Under the pieces are notes generated by a model, which did not search any database, was not told the origin of the DNA, and saw only the letters and a program-made list of their open reading frames with translations. The translations under genes were made by a program, and so were the position numbers. A DNA stretch of 32,945 nucleotides. Source: Neorhizobium vignae. GTDB lineage: Bacteria > Pseudomonadota > Alphaproteobacteria > Rhizobiales > Rhizobiaceae. This document shows positions 8,342 through 15,856 of this stretch, piece after piece. Numbering within the stretch: position 1 is the first letter of the stretch; each line of letters begins with the position of its first letter. The stretch spans positions 1-32,945 of the forward strand of contig NZ_JNNU01000036.1 of assembly GCF_000732195.1 (NCBI RefSeq), written 5' to 3'.

Positions 8342-8365
8342 GGCCGCTTTCGATAGAAAGCGGCC
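8342..8365. repeat. Perfect 10-bp inverted repeat (hairpin)
   Basis: GGCCGCTTTC-GATA-GAAAGCGGCC forms a perfect 10-bp stem with a four-base loop immediately after the IS5-type transposase. There is no T-run on either side, so a normal intrinsic terminator is not indicated. It may block read-through or be a remnant of the element's right end. Confidence 0.7.
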
Positions 8366-8550
8366 ATCAACTTTAGATAAACGAAACAATGCCAAACTCC
8401 CAGTTGCCGAACACAATTTGAGGTCGTACCACTTGTTGGCATCCTTGGTGACGTGGTCGGCGATATGATGTGATGTCGGACCATCAATCCATATCGACAT
8501 TTATTCGGTAGTTGGAACGCGCTGTCATTGTGATCGTATCGGAGGCTAGG

Positions 8551-8985
8551 ATGGTACACCCGTATGTGGAGGGCTGGACGACGTTGTTGGAATGGTTTGG
8601 ACAAGAGCCAACGTTCCATGATGCCGAGATATTGAGTCTTTCTCTGAAGCGGCATGGGGTAAGCGAGTTAAAACTTCATGGGTGGATCACGACGAACGAT
8701 GTCGATCCAGACGGCTACCTTATTTTGGATAGACATGCTGTTGTGACGTTCAGCGTCGAGCAAATCATGGATTTACAACTAGATGGGTTCAGCGCCCAGA
8801 ACGTCATTGGAGGGCTGAGACTTCAGTATGCGGCAAGCCGAGGTAGAACGTATTATTTTGCGCTGCCCGAGGGTCCGGATGACATCGAGATTGAACTTCT
8901 ACCCTGCTACGGCCTTGACGGGTATATTCGGGCCAAGAAGGTTGCAGTCTCATTCATTCCCGGCCGCCCAATCAATCTGGACTGA
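8551..8985 (+). CDS. Imm50-like immunity protein, 144 aa
   Basis: The ATG at 8551 is chosen because GGAGG lies at 8541-8545; the longer frame from 8512 has no such site. The protein has the Imm50-type pattern: an N-terminal LLEWFGQEPTFHDAEILSLSLKR block, where HDAE is the typical motif, then beta-rich segments (LKLHGWI, AVVTFSVEQIMDLQLDGFS) and an ELLPCYGLDGYIRAKKV ending. Imm50 proteins are predicted antitoxins of bacterial polymorphic toxins, acting in the cytoplasm of the immune cell. The cognate toxin class is not visible. A second, frameshifted copy lies at 25227-25657 with strong similarity along the whole length. No toxin gene is adjacent. Confidence 0.7.
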   Translation: MVHPYVEGWTTLLEWFGQEPTFHDAEILSLSLKRHGVSELKLHGWITTNDVDPDGYLILDRHAVVTFSVEQIMDLQLDGFSAQNVIGGLRLQYAASRGRTYYFALPEGPDDIEIELLPCYGLDGYIRAKKVAVSFIPGRPINLD

Positions 8986-9016
8986 GGTCGCGCCGGGCCT
9001 CCGGGGAGACTCACCA

Positions 9017-9328
9017 TTACTCCTCACCCCGATCTATGATCGTCAAGGTGGGGTCATTCGCAGCTCCGTAGATGAAACATTCAACAGAGGGCCAGATTGC
9101 AACCCTACTGATCCGGATATCACCTTGGGTAAGGACGATGGTGTACCATTCCTCCGAGCACGTCACCTCTTGGACGATAACGGGGTTGTTTCCAAGCGAA
9201 ACGTTGACCTTCACCTCGGTCCAAGCGGTGATTGCACCATCTTCGAAAACGAGAACGGCGTCATATTTTGCCTTGTGGTGAATCTGTCGCAGCTCTTTTC
9301 CCACAAGTCGTTCGGCTATTCGGTCCAT
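9017..9328 (-). CDS. Unrecognised small protein, candidate immunity gene
   Basis: About 103 residues, beta-rich in appearance, with AVLVFEDGAITAWTEVKVNVSLG in the first half and EEWYTIVLTQGDIRISRVAIWP in the second, and no signal peptide or membrane segment. I chose ATG 9328 (MDRIAERLVGKEL), preceded by AGG about seven bases away. A TTG at 9385 would add 19 residues. I do not recognise a family. Codon use and amino-acid composition look coding, and the opposite-strand frames here look like shadows. It is convergent with the Imm50-like gene, 31 bp between the stops, and shares the array context. Confidence 0.55.
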   Translation of the reverse strand: MDRIAERLVGKELRQIHHKAKYDAVLVFEDGAITAWTEVKVNVSLGNNPVIVQEVTCSEEWYTIVLTQGDIRISRVAIWPSVECFIYGAANDPTLTIIDRGEE

Positions 9329-9444
9329 GTGTTGCCTACTTAAATCCTGATCTTCTAGCCTGATACTCGGGCGGGAGATGTCCAATATCGCACATCAGTG
9401 TCATGGCGGTCGCTGGCGGGACTGCGGACTTCAAAGATTCGATA

Positions 9445-9753
9445 TCAAATGTAGTCAATCGATTGGCCAGGCTGACTGTAGCCGTATATCCGAAAACCTT
9501 CGGCGGTTTCCGCGCCGGGGAGGTGTATCTGCTTCAAGGTCAGACGGATAATATTCCGCTGCGACTCTTCAACGAGAATATCTAAGTGCAGAATATCACC
9601 ATAGCCACCCTCTGATAGATGATAGAACCATTCTCGATCCGGCGTGGACCTATACCCGTTTTTCGACAAAGCGGTCCAGGCGGGTGGGAATTCCATCTTG
9701 TACATCGCCTCCCGCAGTTCATTCCACTTGGTATTATTCATCACGGGAAGCAT
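9445..9753 (-). CDS. DUF6678-like protein, 102 aa
   Basis: The N-terminus MNNTKWNELREAMYKMEFPPAW, followed by EWFYHLSEGGYGDILHLDI, resembles the DUF6678 family: a Trp-rich opening, then the EWFYH...GGY block. I recall such proteins from polymorphic-toxin immunity neighbourhoods, which makes immunity a reasonable guess and no more. The ATG at 9753 has AGGTG about seven bases upstream; an internal ATG at 9741 is also possible. It follows the Imm40-like gene on the same strand with only seven bases between, so the two are probably co-transcribed. Confidence 0.5.
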   Translation of the reverse strand: MLPVMNNTKWNELREAMYKMEFPPAWTALSKNGYRSTPDREWFYHLSEGGYGDILHLDILVEESQRNIIRLTLKQIHLPGAETAEGFRIYGYSQPGQSIDYI

Positions 9754-9760
9754 GAGGCAC

Positions 9761-10126
9761 CTAAGCTCTGAGGTCTCTTGTTGGGAAACGCGATGAGGCG
9801 GCTCTGGGCACGATCACAAAATACACGTCCACGCGCGGATAATTCCTCACGTAGGTTTTTGCCGCGAGGGCGCTCAACGACACTGGATTACCTTCCAGTG
9901 ATGGGACAGGCTCGAAGTGCCAGTTGTCATAGGTGTGACTGTAGCTCTCCTCCGGCCCATTCAAGACGTCTCCGCCAAGAACAATGAAGTTGGCATCACA
10001 TAAGGCGTCAAACGCGGTGAGAGCCTGATCTTTAGTCAGGGCCCAGTTACAGTGTTCTGGCCCCAGCCAGACCCCAACCGACAATATTCGATCTGCTTGA
10101 TCTGACCAGATTGTCTGCAGTGTCAT
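9761..10126 (-). CDS. Imm40-like immunity protein
   Basis: The central pattern matches the Imm40 family: WALTKDQALTAFDALCDANFIVLGGDV, then YDNWHFEP and a late A.KTYVRNYP...YFVIV strand. The LGGDV plus YDNW pair is the most characteristic part. Imm40 proteins are predicted antidotes in polymorphic toxin systems. The start is uncertain. ATG 10126 (MTLQTIWSDQ) directly follows GGGAGGA, with almost no spacing for a ribosome site, while the longer frame has only a TTG at 10180. The DUF6678-like gene follows seven bases downstream. No toxin gene is next to it. Confidence 0.65.
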   Translation of the reverse strand: MTLQTIWSDQADRILSVGVWLGPEHCNWALTKDQALTAFDALCDANFIVLGGDVLNGPEESYSHTYDNWHFEPVPSLEGNPVSLSALAAKTYVRNYPRVDVYFVIVPRAASSRFPTRDLRA

Positions 10127-10265
10127 TCCTCCCGGCGTTTTGCACTTTGCCCGCTTGCGATGTGAAAAGGCACTTGTCAATATGGCTTGGGTTCTGTCGA
10201 TAAAGTCGCTTCACGCACCCTCGGCTCTTTTGTCCGCCGTCTTGAAAAGCGCCGAAATCATTCGC

Positions 10266-10421
10266 TCACAACCATGGCGGACGGACTTCCGATCTATCTC
10301 CCTCATAAACCTCCTCTAGGTTGAACCGCCGAGTCATCATGGCGGGGACATTGTGAAAGAAGTCGGCAACAATTTGTACCTTCAATAGATTTTTGGCCGC
10401 TCTTATTTCTACGAAGTTCAT
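10266..10421 (-). CDS. Possible 51-residue ORF
   Basis: A minus-strand frame starts MNFVEIRAAKNLLKVQ and ends EVRPPWL. Its composition looks protein-like, but no ribosome site precedes the ATG and no family is recognised. It may be a real small gene or the start of a truncated one. It lies in the roughly 490-bp gap between the Imm40-like gene and the gene at 10617, which otherwise holds only the remnant at 10435-10581. Confidence 0.3.
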   Translation of the reverse strand: MNFVEIRAAKNLLKVQIVADFFHNVPAMMTRRFNLEEVYEGDRSEVRPPWL

Positions 10422-10434
10422 GCCAAGTGGCTAG

Positions 10435-10581
10435 AGGACGTGCTTATATTCATCGGTTTCTGTTGATGACATCTATGGAGCTGCGATTGACCCCATCGGC
10501 TACCAAAGTTTCTTTGTGTGGAAAAACGCCCATATCCCCTTCTGGAGAGTTCAATCCCTGGAGAGCCAATTGTGGACGTGA
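10435..10581 (+). pseudogene. Possible C-terminal gene remnant
   Basis: After a stop at 10432-10434 this frame reads VDDIYGAAIDPIGYQSFFVW and on to FWRVQSLESQLWT before TGA. It has no start codon and no ribosome site, but the aromatic-rich composition is unlike random translation. I take it as the tail of a gene whose front has been lost. No family recognised. Confidence 0.3.
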
Positions 10582-10616
10582 TAAGGGGGTGTTTGGAATC
10601 GGCGGGATCGCACTAG

Positions 10617-10934
10617 ATGACATTGGCCGAAGTAATTCTCAAAGAGTTCGATTCTAAAGGGCTTTTCTCTCAACTCAGAGATCGAAATTTCGTTCTCGAT
10701 GAAGCCGAAGCCTTTGTAACAAGGTTGTTGCGGATCGATCTGGAGGAGAAATCCATGACTGAGAAAATGGGCTTTCTTAGCGAAATTTGGCTCCTCCCAT
10801 TCCTCGCCTCGACCTATCAAGAAAGATGCATCTTGAATGGCGCAGGTTCAGCCGAATATGCGCGGTTCTCGGTGGCACTGTTTTCCGCTGTCGAAAACCG
10901 AATCGCAGAAATTGTGGCGTGCATTTCAGATTAG
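10617..10934 (+). CDS. Unrecognised 105-aa protein
   Basis: The protein reads as mostly helical (TLAEVILKEFDSKGLFSQL, EAEAFVTRLLRIDLEEKS, then a more hydrophobic second half ending ENRIAEIVACIS). No signal peptide, metal motif or known family is seen. Only a weak purine stretch lies upstream of the ATG. The last four bases overlap the end of the convergent gene on the other strand (10931-11230), which fits two compact cassettes meeting tail to tail. Its reality rests on composition and context. Confidence 0.5.
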   Translation: MTLAEVILKEFDSKGLFSQLRDRNFVLDEAEAFVTRLLRIDLEEKSMTEKMGFLSEIWLLPFLASTYQERCILNGAGSAEYARFSVALFSAVENRIAEIVACISD

Positions 10935-11230
10935 GTCGTGTTGACACAGTCGATCTCAACCAAGGCTTGGTTATCGCCTTTTGTTTCCACAACACTGAGG
11001 CTGAATCCCGAACCCTCGTCATTGCATTGAAGTCGCCACTTACCCGCATGCGTTTTGTCAGGGGCGAGTTCAGCGCGGATTATCTTTCCGAAGAGACTCG
11101 GTTCGGTAACTTCGAAACCTGGAAACGCCTGCTGGACAACTTGGCCAATCCAACCCTTGGGGTTGCTCTTGCGAATACGGACGGACTTGGTGTGCCCACG
11201 ATATTCAATTCGGTAAGTAAAAGTCGGCAT
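10931..11230 (-). CDS. Unrecognised 99-aa protein
   Basis: A compact protein starting MPTFTYRIEYRGHTKSVRI with a central GWIGQVVQQAFPGFEV and a later GKWRLQCNDEGSGFSLSVV. The alternating strand pattern suggests a small beta-rich cytoplasmic fold. AGAGGG stands close before the ATG at 11230, supporting the start. No family is recognised. The gene overlaps the convergent neighbour by four bases. By size, isolation and position it fits the immunity-cassette pattern of the region, which is inference only. Confidence 0.6.
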   Translation of the reverse strand: MPTFTYRIEYRGHTKSVRIRKSNPKGWIGQVVQQAFPGFEVTEPSLFGKIIRAELAPDKTHAGKWRLQCNDEGSGFSLSVVETKGDNQALVEIDCVNTT

Positions 11231-11273
11231 CAGCCCTCTCTTTGGATTACAAATCCTGAATAGGCTTAACGAT

Positions 11274-11532
11274 CTATAGCTTGTCGAGAAAGTATGGGAG
11301 CCAGATTTTTGCGGCGGCCATAGCTAGAAACGCTGCACATGACGTTTTGCTTTTCTCGTAGCGGGTGGCGATCAGCGAATTGTGTGATCCGGTTGAACAT
11401 CCGTTCGATGAGATTGCGATCCCTATAGTCGCAAGCCGAACGCATGCGAATGACTATAACGGGCGAAGCGATCAAAAGCTGGTGCAGCCAACCCATGTTT
11501 GCTAACGATCTTCTGGAACATGGAGCGATCAT
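11274..11532 (-). pseudogene. IS5-family transposase 3' remnant, frameshifted
   Basis: On the minus strand CDYRDRNLIERMFNRITQF is followed, after a frame change near 11375, by ATRYEKSKTSCAAFLAMA and KIWLPYFLDKL, then TAG. This is the C-terminal end of an IS5-type transposase, with the catalytic Glu in NLIERMFNR. The front two thirds is missing and the upstream part overlaps the start of the plus-strand gene at 11520. It differs in sequence from the element at 7.6-8.3 kb, so it is a separate insertion. Confidence 0.75.
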
Positions 11533-11873
11533 TGAGCCGAAATCAAGTCGAAGTATGTCTGCGGTACGGCGTGACCTTCACTCCTTCGGCGCTCCTATCA
11601 AAGTTGGGAATTTCCGATAGCGCCTTGCAAGGCAGACAGCCCCTAAATGGCCTGAGGCATCCACCAGAGGCCGGGACAAGTGGTTGGTTCATTTGGGGTG
11701 GAGAGGAATTCTCAACTGATCCCGGATTCTTCAAGCCGATGCACGTCTCCCATTTGGGAGAACGATGCCTAGCAGTCGTTCCGTATCTCGGCCTTCCTCC
11801 TGGTTGGCGCTTTCTGAGTGCGCCGAATTATGAAGATGCCTGGTTCGATGTCGATCTTCTGAACACACCTTAA
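11520..11873 (+). CDS. Imm33/DUF2185-like immunity protein
   Basis: The protein opens with a helical MERSLSRNQVEVCLRYGV and continues with INGLRHPPE-type sequence (PLNGLRHPPEAGTSGWFIWGGEE), then FFKPMHVSHLGERC and LGLPPGWRFLSAPNYEDAWFD. The block RHPPE..TSGW.IW.GEE...D..FF.P.HV and the PGWRFL end resemble proteins annotated with an Imm33 (DUF2185) domain, predicted immunity proteins. The start is doubtful: neither ATG 11520 nor TTG 11499 has a ribosome site. The 5' end coincides with the IS5 remnant, so the original upstream region may have been displaced. Confidence 0.55.
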   Translation: MERSLSRNQVEVCLRYGVTFTPSALLSKLGISDSALQGRQPLNGLRHPPEAGTSGWFIWGGEEFSTDPGFFKPMHVSHLGERCLAVVPYLGLPPGWRFLSAPNYEDAWFDVDLLNTP

Positions 11874-12032
11874 ATTGACTGATTCGGCGCACCGTTTTCC
11901 TGCCACTGCATGAGCGGCTGCACCTGATCCGACGAATTCGATGAATGTGTCAGTGGCACCGCTTTCTGTTGCTCGTCCCTGATCACAGATCAAGGCGGCA
12001 AGGACACTCTAAAGAGATTATTGCCTGATCCC

Positions 12033-12365
12033 ATGACGCGCCCGCTAACAAAATTCGCTTGCCTCGACTGCCATCGGGTTTTCAAACGCCCCGCCGATGC
12101 TACACAAAAGACGTGCCCCCGTTGCTCGGGCATCACCTACAGGACTGGATCGGATTTTCGTCCGCCGTCATCCGCCGATAACAAGGGTTGGGCTGTGGCA
12201 GCTTTCCTCATATCGAGAGGCTTCCCGTATTATCGGCTTGGGGTGCAGTATCCTTCGACCCTGAAGGAAGCACAGAGATTTGTCGTAGAAAACGCTGCCT
12301 TGGCCGTTGACATGACCAACAACCGGTCCGTCCCGCCGCACTGGCCCAGAGATCATAGAGTATGA
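12033..12365 (+). CDS. Zinc-ribbon small protein, 110 aa
   Basis: Near the N-terminus CLDCHRVF and then CPRCSG, about 17 residues apart, form two CxxC knuckles, typical of a rubredoxin-like or zinc-ribbon metal site. The rest (WAVAAFLISRGFPYYRLG, TLKEAQRFVVENA) is a helical tail. The ATG at 12033 is favoured over TTG 12021. Only a weak AAAGAG precedes it. I do not recognise a specific family. The zinc site may be structural. Immunity function is a guess from the neighbourhood. Confidence 0.6.
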   Translation: MTRPLTKFACLDCHRVFKRPADATQKTCPRCSGITYRTGSDFRPPSSADNKGWAVAAFLISRGFPYYRLGVQYPSTLKEAQRFVVENAALAVDMTNNRSVPPHWPRDHRV

Positions 12366-12511
12366 AGTCGGCTGGCCACTGCAGTTGATCCGGGGCGGGC
12401 CATCGCAACCTTCTTTAGACACGGCGGAATGAAGCCCGCACTTTCTCTAATAATTCGGGGTCGTTCTCTAGGAGTTCTTGCTGGAACCACGTGCTTCGAC
12501 CAGGCCACAGT

Positions 12512-12976
12512 TCATGCCGCTCGGTGTCTTTTTTGTGCGGCGCGGATCATCGAGGTATAGAAGTTCCTGAGTGCCGCCGACGGGGGGATGTGGGCGTCTT
12601 TCAAGACAAAGAAACTTTGGTGGCCGATAGTCAGCCGGAAAGCAGGTTTTGAAGTCTGCCGCAGCGGAAGCGTCAGCATCTTCAAGTGGCCGCAACCTTC
12701 AAACTGATCGACAACGGAAATCTCTTTGCCGTCGGCGAAGGTATGCTTGATGGTGAACTCATCCGATGCGAAAGAGGAATGCTTGATGAAAAGCTGGTGG
12801 AACCGTGCGTTCACGAGGCCAAGCAAAGAGTTATCGGGCGGACCAGCAAAGGGCAGTCTTCCGTCACTGGCAATGACACAGTCCGATAGCCAATCTCTGA
12901 TGAAGCTGTGGGTTCGGTCTTCTGATAGTACAAATTCGGTGTCAGCCACCGGCTCTCTCCAATCATCCGTCTGCAA
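12512..12976 (-). CDS. Unrecognised 154-aa protein
   Basis: The frame has good composition over 150 residues: FVLSEDRTHSFIRDWLSD near the start, FIKHSSFASDEFTIKHTFADG in the middle and a basic helical end (FYTSMIRAAQKRHR). No ATG is available. TTG at 12976 stands right after an in-frame TAA, and GTG at 12949 is the next choice. The gene may therefore have lost its original 5' end or use a rare start. No family recognised and no membrane or signal sequence. It sits alone between two plus-oriented or neutral spacers, like the other cassettes. Confidence 0.5.
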   Translation of the reverse strand: MQTDDWREPVADTEFVLSEDRTHSFIRDWLSDCVIASDGRLPFAGPPDNSLLGLVNARFHQLFIKHSSFASDEFTIKHTFADGKEISVVDQFEGCGHLKMLTLPLRQTSKPAFRLTIGHQSFFVLKDAHIPPSAALRNFYTSMIRAAQKRHRAA

Positions 12977-13159
12977 CGCTTAGCTGTTGTGCTGATCGTT
13001 CCGACCCGTTGTGGTCTCCGCCCACTACATCTATCACTGCCGCCGCGCGATTACAGCGGCGCTGAGACACGGCAGGCAAAGTGCGGGTGATGCGTATCCA
13101 GCGGGAATCATCACGAACGGCGAAATCACGAGGGCTGCAATGCAGTGCCAAGCTGCAGC

Positions 13160-13576
13160 CTAGTTGGCTGGGCCAACGTCCATTCCGTCGTAGATAACGT
13201 CTTTATGGTCTTTTGCTAAACTCTCGAAAGCGCCATTTCTCGTGTAGAGCGTGTCGACGGTATGGCGTTCAACCCGTTCCACATGTAGCTGCCATTCTGC
13301 TGCCGCCTGTGGCGCTTTTGGCTCACGCTCTCGGATTTCAACCAGCCGATATCCATTGCGCTTCAATACAACGGCTATTTTTTCCAATTCGCTTTTGCCA
13401 CGACTGGTGAAGAAATAGCCCCAAAGCATATTCCCGTTGATATTCCAGGTCGTCTGGGCTTGAATGCCAGCGAACATCTCTTCCAATTGAGCCCTTGGAA
13501 TGTGCTGCTGTTGAGAGATAGGTGGGCTTCCAACAAATCCGGCAAACATAGCCGCTAAGAAGATTGACTTTCCCAC
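13160..13576 (-). CDS. RraB-like protein with N-terminal signal-like segment
   Basis: From residue 30 the protein matches the RraB family (regulator of ribonuclease E activity B): MFAGIQAQTTWNINGNMLWGYFF, LKRNGYRLVEI, WQLHVERVERHTVDTLYTRN and the terminal YDGMDVG, all in the family order. RraB proteins bind RNase E and alter its activity, and relatives occur in immunity loci. The first 20 residues (MGKSIFLAAMFAGFVG) look like a signal peptide or membrane anchor, which a cytoplasmic RNase E partner would not need. The start is GTG at 13576 with AGGG nine bases upstream. If the leader is real, the protein acts outside the cytoplasm. An internal start would remove this oddity, but no good one is visible. 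Confidence 0.75.
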   Translation of the reverse strand: MGKSIFLAAMFAGFVGSPPISQQQHIPRAQLEEMFAGIQAQTTWNINGNMLWGYFFTSRGKSELEKIAVVLKRNGYRLVEIREREPKAPQAAAEWQLHVERVERHTVDTLYTRNGAFESLAKDHKDVIYDGMDVGPAN

Positions 13577-13779
13577 GAAGACGCCCTGCCAAGTCAGATC
13601 GATTTATGTCTGAGATGGATGAAGGAATGCGGCGACAATATCAACCATCTGGCCGGTCCAATTCCTTCGTCGATGGACGCACGCTCCTCGCCATGTTCCA
13701 TCGGAACTTCGCGCCAGCTGCGACCATTGCCGCCGACCACTTAGCCTGATATCCGTTGTGAATTGCTGGGAACCATGCG

Positions 13780-14292
13780 TTGATTCCGTTCTCGATTCTG
13801 AAACTACTACAGAGGTCGTCGTCGCAGGTTATTCGCCCGGACGTCCCGTTTTTCTGTGTAGGACGTGTCCTTGGACCGCCAAGTTCGTGGTCCTTTAGTG
13901 GGGACTTGGTCACTTTTGACAGCCTTCTCGACTACCACGGAAACATCCAGGTCGCGATTTGGGTTCGCGGGGAGCAGGTAATGGTTCGTCGAGTTGGGGT
14001 TCGCATGTGGAGTGCGACCACCGGCCTTCCGGAGCCGAAGCAAGGCAAACTGAAATACGCGCCCCGCCGGTATGTTAACTTTGATGGCTTCAAACCTGGG
14101 TTGTCGGTCAACGAGGCAAAGGCACTTCTTGCAAGAGCTTCAATCACGTTCACTGAAACATCGGTCGCGGATGCGTCAGAGACTGTGGTTCTGCTTGAGC
14201 TTTCGAATAACACTGAACTTCATTTCTTCCTGATGGAGGGGAGACCATCGTTGGCAGAGATTCAAGCGTACTCAGAACACGAAGCCCCCTAG
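13780..14292 (+). CDS. Unrecognised protein, uncertain N-terminus
   Basis: The convincing part begins around residue 45 (FDSLLDYHGNIQVAIWVRGEQVMV) and runs through MWSATTGLPEPKQGKLKYAPRRYVNFDGF to a C-terminal LELSNNTELHFFLMEGRPS. The first about 40 residues are less convincing and the only early in-frame start is TTG at 13780 without a ribosome site, so the real start may be later or the gene 5'-truncated. No family is recognised. The pattern, a small soluble beta-rich protein standing alone, is that of its neighbours. The degenerate inter-cassette motif occurs at about 13707-13730, directly upstream. Confidence 0.45.
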   Translation: MIPFSILKLLQRSSSQVIRPDVPFFCVGRVLGPPSSWSFSGDLVTFDSLLDYHGNIQVAIWVRGEQVMVRRVGVRMWSATTGLPEPKQGKLKYAPRRYVNFDGFKPGLSVNEAKALLARASITFTETSVADASETVVLLELSNNTELHFFLMEGRPSLAEIQAYSEHEAP

Positions 14293-14427
14293 CGCTCCCC
14301 GGGGATTGGTCCGCCTCGGGGGCAGACTGTAGCCACGCCGCTGATGCGCCAATTGCAGTCATCGCAAAAAGATGCTGCTATAGAGCGGTGGAACCTTCGA
14401 ACTTGTTTGAGAGCAATAGCAACATCC

Positions 14428-15396
14428 ATGGCAGCTTGGCAGTTCGCTCTTGACCTGATCCCATCTGCGGCAGCAGGGGTCGACGGCGTAGTAGCCGCGC
14501 GGATGAGTCGCGGCCAACTCGATGAGGTTGAACTCCGCTTCTCGCCGTCAGTCACTAGCGCGATTTTCGAACGCGTCGGCATGATGTTGCTTGAAAGGAA
14601 ATCCTGGTCCCCTGACCTTCGCATTTGGGGTGACGAGAAGGTTGATGACGTGCAGATTTGGCTTCGTGGCACAGAGATTGAACATGTGCGGTTTCGACTG
14701 AACGTGGCTGATCCGCGCATACCTCTGGTGGAGGAAATTTGTTCTCTGGCACGTGAAGTCAGCTGTGTGTTGGCGACCCGGGCGGGTGCCATCCTTCGGC
14801 CCCACCCCGAAGTTGTTCTTAGAGCGATCACACGGTCCGAAGCTGCTCGCTTCGTAAAAGACCCGGAAGAATATCTCACGAGGCTACCCGTGGAGGTTCG
14901 AGAGCGGGAGGCGCATTTGAGCGCGGCGGAGTATCTCCGTATACGGGATTTACCACTATACGGTAGCGCAATAAGCGGAGATGACGGACGGCGTCTGTCG
15001 TCGACATTTACAGGTGGAAGAACCCTTGAGGCGTTCGCTGAGCTTCTCCAGTCCTACCGCTTATGTCGGACGAAGTTCGCTCTCTCGGAGGATCACGACG
15101 TATCTGGGCTCGGTGCCGAGCTGCAGTGGATGACACCCGACCAGATAGTCGATGAGGCTCTGAGGGCGTATCCTGGAAAGGTCGTCACGAAGATGGGTTA
15201 CCTCCCTGTCGCTATGTGCCTCATCGGGTCGGGCGACTACTACTACATCAACCTGAGCGCTTCTGATCCTGACGATCCTCCCTTGGTCCGAGTTCCGCAT
15301 GAAGGGGTGACTTCCCCGGATGCGTATGCGGAAGAGCAAATTGAAGTTGTCTCAGAGACACTGAGCAAATTCTTCCGGGATGCGCAGTTAGAATGA
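14428..15396 (+). CDS. Two-domain immunity-like protein: unnamed N-domain fused to a SUKH (SMI1/KNR4-like) domain
   Basis: From ATG 14428 the product has 322 residues. Residues 1-153 form one unit: MAAWQFALDLIP, FERVGMMLLERKSWS, LRIWGDEKVDDVQIW, VRFRLNVADPRIPLVEEIC, then SEAARFVKDPEEYL. I know this layout from stand-alone hypothetical proteins of immunity loci. From about residue 230 it is SUKH-like: AYPGKVVTKMGYLPVAMCL, GSGDYYYINL, DDPPLVRVPHEG and IEVVSETLSKFF. SUKH proteins are widespread immunity proteins against nuclease and other toxins. The frame is continuous across the junction, so two antidotes are covalently joined, or an old cassette fusion has been fixed. A longer frame from 14344 lacks a ribosome site. 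The start at 14428 is chosen because family members begin near WQ..L..IP. Confidence 0.65.
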   Translation: MAAWQFALDLIPSAAAGVDGVVAARMSRGQLDEVELRFSPSVTSAIFERVGMMLLERKSWSPDLRIWGDEKVDDVQIWLRGTEIEHVRFRLNVADPRIPLVEEICSLAREVSCVLATRAGAILRPHPEVVLRAITRSEAARFVKDPEEYLTRLPVEVREREAHLSAAEYLRIRDLPLYGSAISGDDGRRLSSTFTGGRTLEAFAELLQSYRLCRTKFALSEDHDVSGLGAELQWMTPDQIVDEALRAYPGKVVTKMGYLPVAMCLIGSGDYYYINLSASDPDDPPLVRVPHEGVTSPDAYAEEQIEVVSETLSKFFRDAQLE

Positions 15397-15441
15397 CGAT
15401 GAACCCCAAGGGCCGGTGTCGATTTGGAGTCAAGAGCCTCT

Positions 15442-15537
15442 ATGGCAACAGTGCGCTACCACGAGACATGGAAGCAAGTTGGCCCTCTAGCTGTGCGCGT
15501 CGCAGAGCGACTGGAGAGCCGATTGGAAAAGAGATGA
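15442..15537 (+). CDS. Possible 31-residue ORF overlapping the TPR gene by ATGA
   Basis: ATG 15442 opens a frame reading MATVRYHETWKQVGPLAVRV to SRLEKR, whose TGA (15535-15537) overlaps the ATG of the next gene in the sequence ATGA. Such overlaps usually mean translational coupling. No ribosome site precedes it and it is very short, so it may also be the tail of a lost gene. No family recognised. Confidence 0.25.
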   Translation: MATVRYHETWKQVGPLAVRVAERLESRLEKR

Positions 15538-15821
15538 CCCACCAGGACTTCAATCACTTGGAGCGCACGGCCAAAAAGTTGATCGATGATGGCAACGTTG
15601 TTGATGCGATCAAGATTTACCTCTTCTTGTCAGATGGAGACCCTTCGCTGGATGCGGGCTATCTCGGCGAGAGATTGGGTATTTGCTACGAGCAGTTGGG
15701 CGACCTCCACGCTGCGAAATACTGGTACGGGCGAGCGGTGGATGAAAATCCTGAGGTAAGGCTTGAAGCGGCGCAAGCGTATGAACGCCTGAGCAATGTC
15801 GGGATAGACCACCTCGTGTGA
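15534..15821 (+). CDS. TPR-like (Sel1/tetratricopeptide) small protein, 95 aa
   Basis: The protein is all-helical with two recognisable TPR-type helices pairs: LIDDGNVVDAIKIYLFLSDG and the stronger YLGERLGICYEQLGDLHAAKYWYGRAVDENP, which has the small-residue and Tyr/Ala spacing of a tetratricopeptide repeat. A third partial repeat (RLEAAQAYERLS) ends the protein. TPRs bind other proteins. The ATG at 15534 is preferred over the longer frame from 15393, because GGAAAAGAG precedes it and the upstream codons look non-coding in this frame. The gene is followed closely by an IS66 remnant and could have been shortened by it. Confidence 0.6.
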   Translation: MTHQDFNHLERTAKKLIDDGNVVDAIKIYLFLSDGDPSLDAGYLGERLGICYEQLGDLHAAKYWYGRAVDENPEVRLEAAQAYERLSNVGIDHLV

Positions 15822-15856
15822 GCCTGCGTAGAGCGGAAACGGATCAGGAGGCCGAG

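Noticed and set aside
8300..8500. Minus-strand 66-codon ORF starting MSIWIDGPTSHHIADHV
   Set aside because: The front looks protein-like, but there is no ribosome site and the rest runs through the hairpin and the IS5 end. Possibly a truncated gene, but unsupported.
12963..13151. Minus-strand 62-codon ORF
   Set aside because: Composition typical of chance frames, no ribosome site and no similarity to the region's genes.
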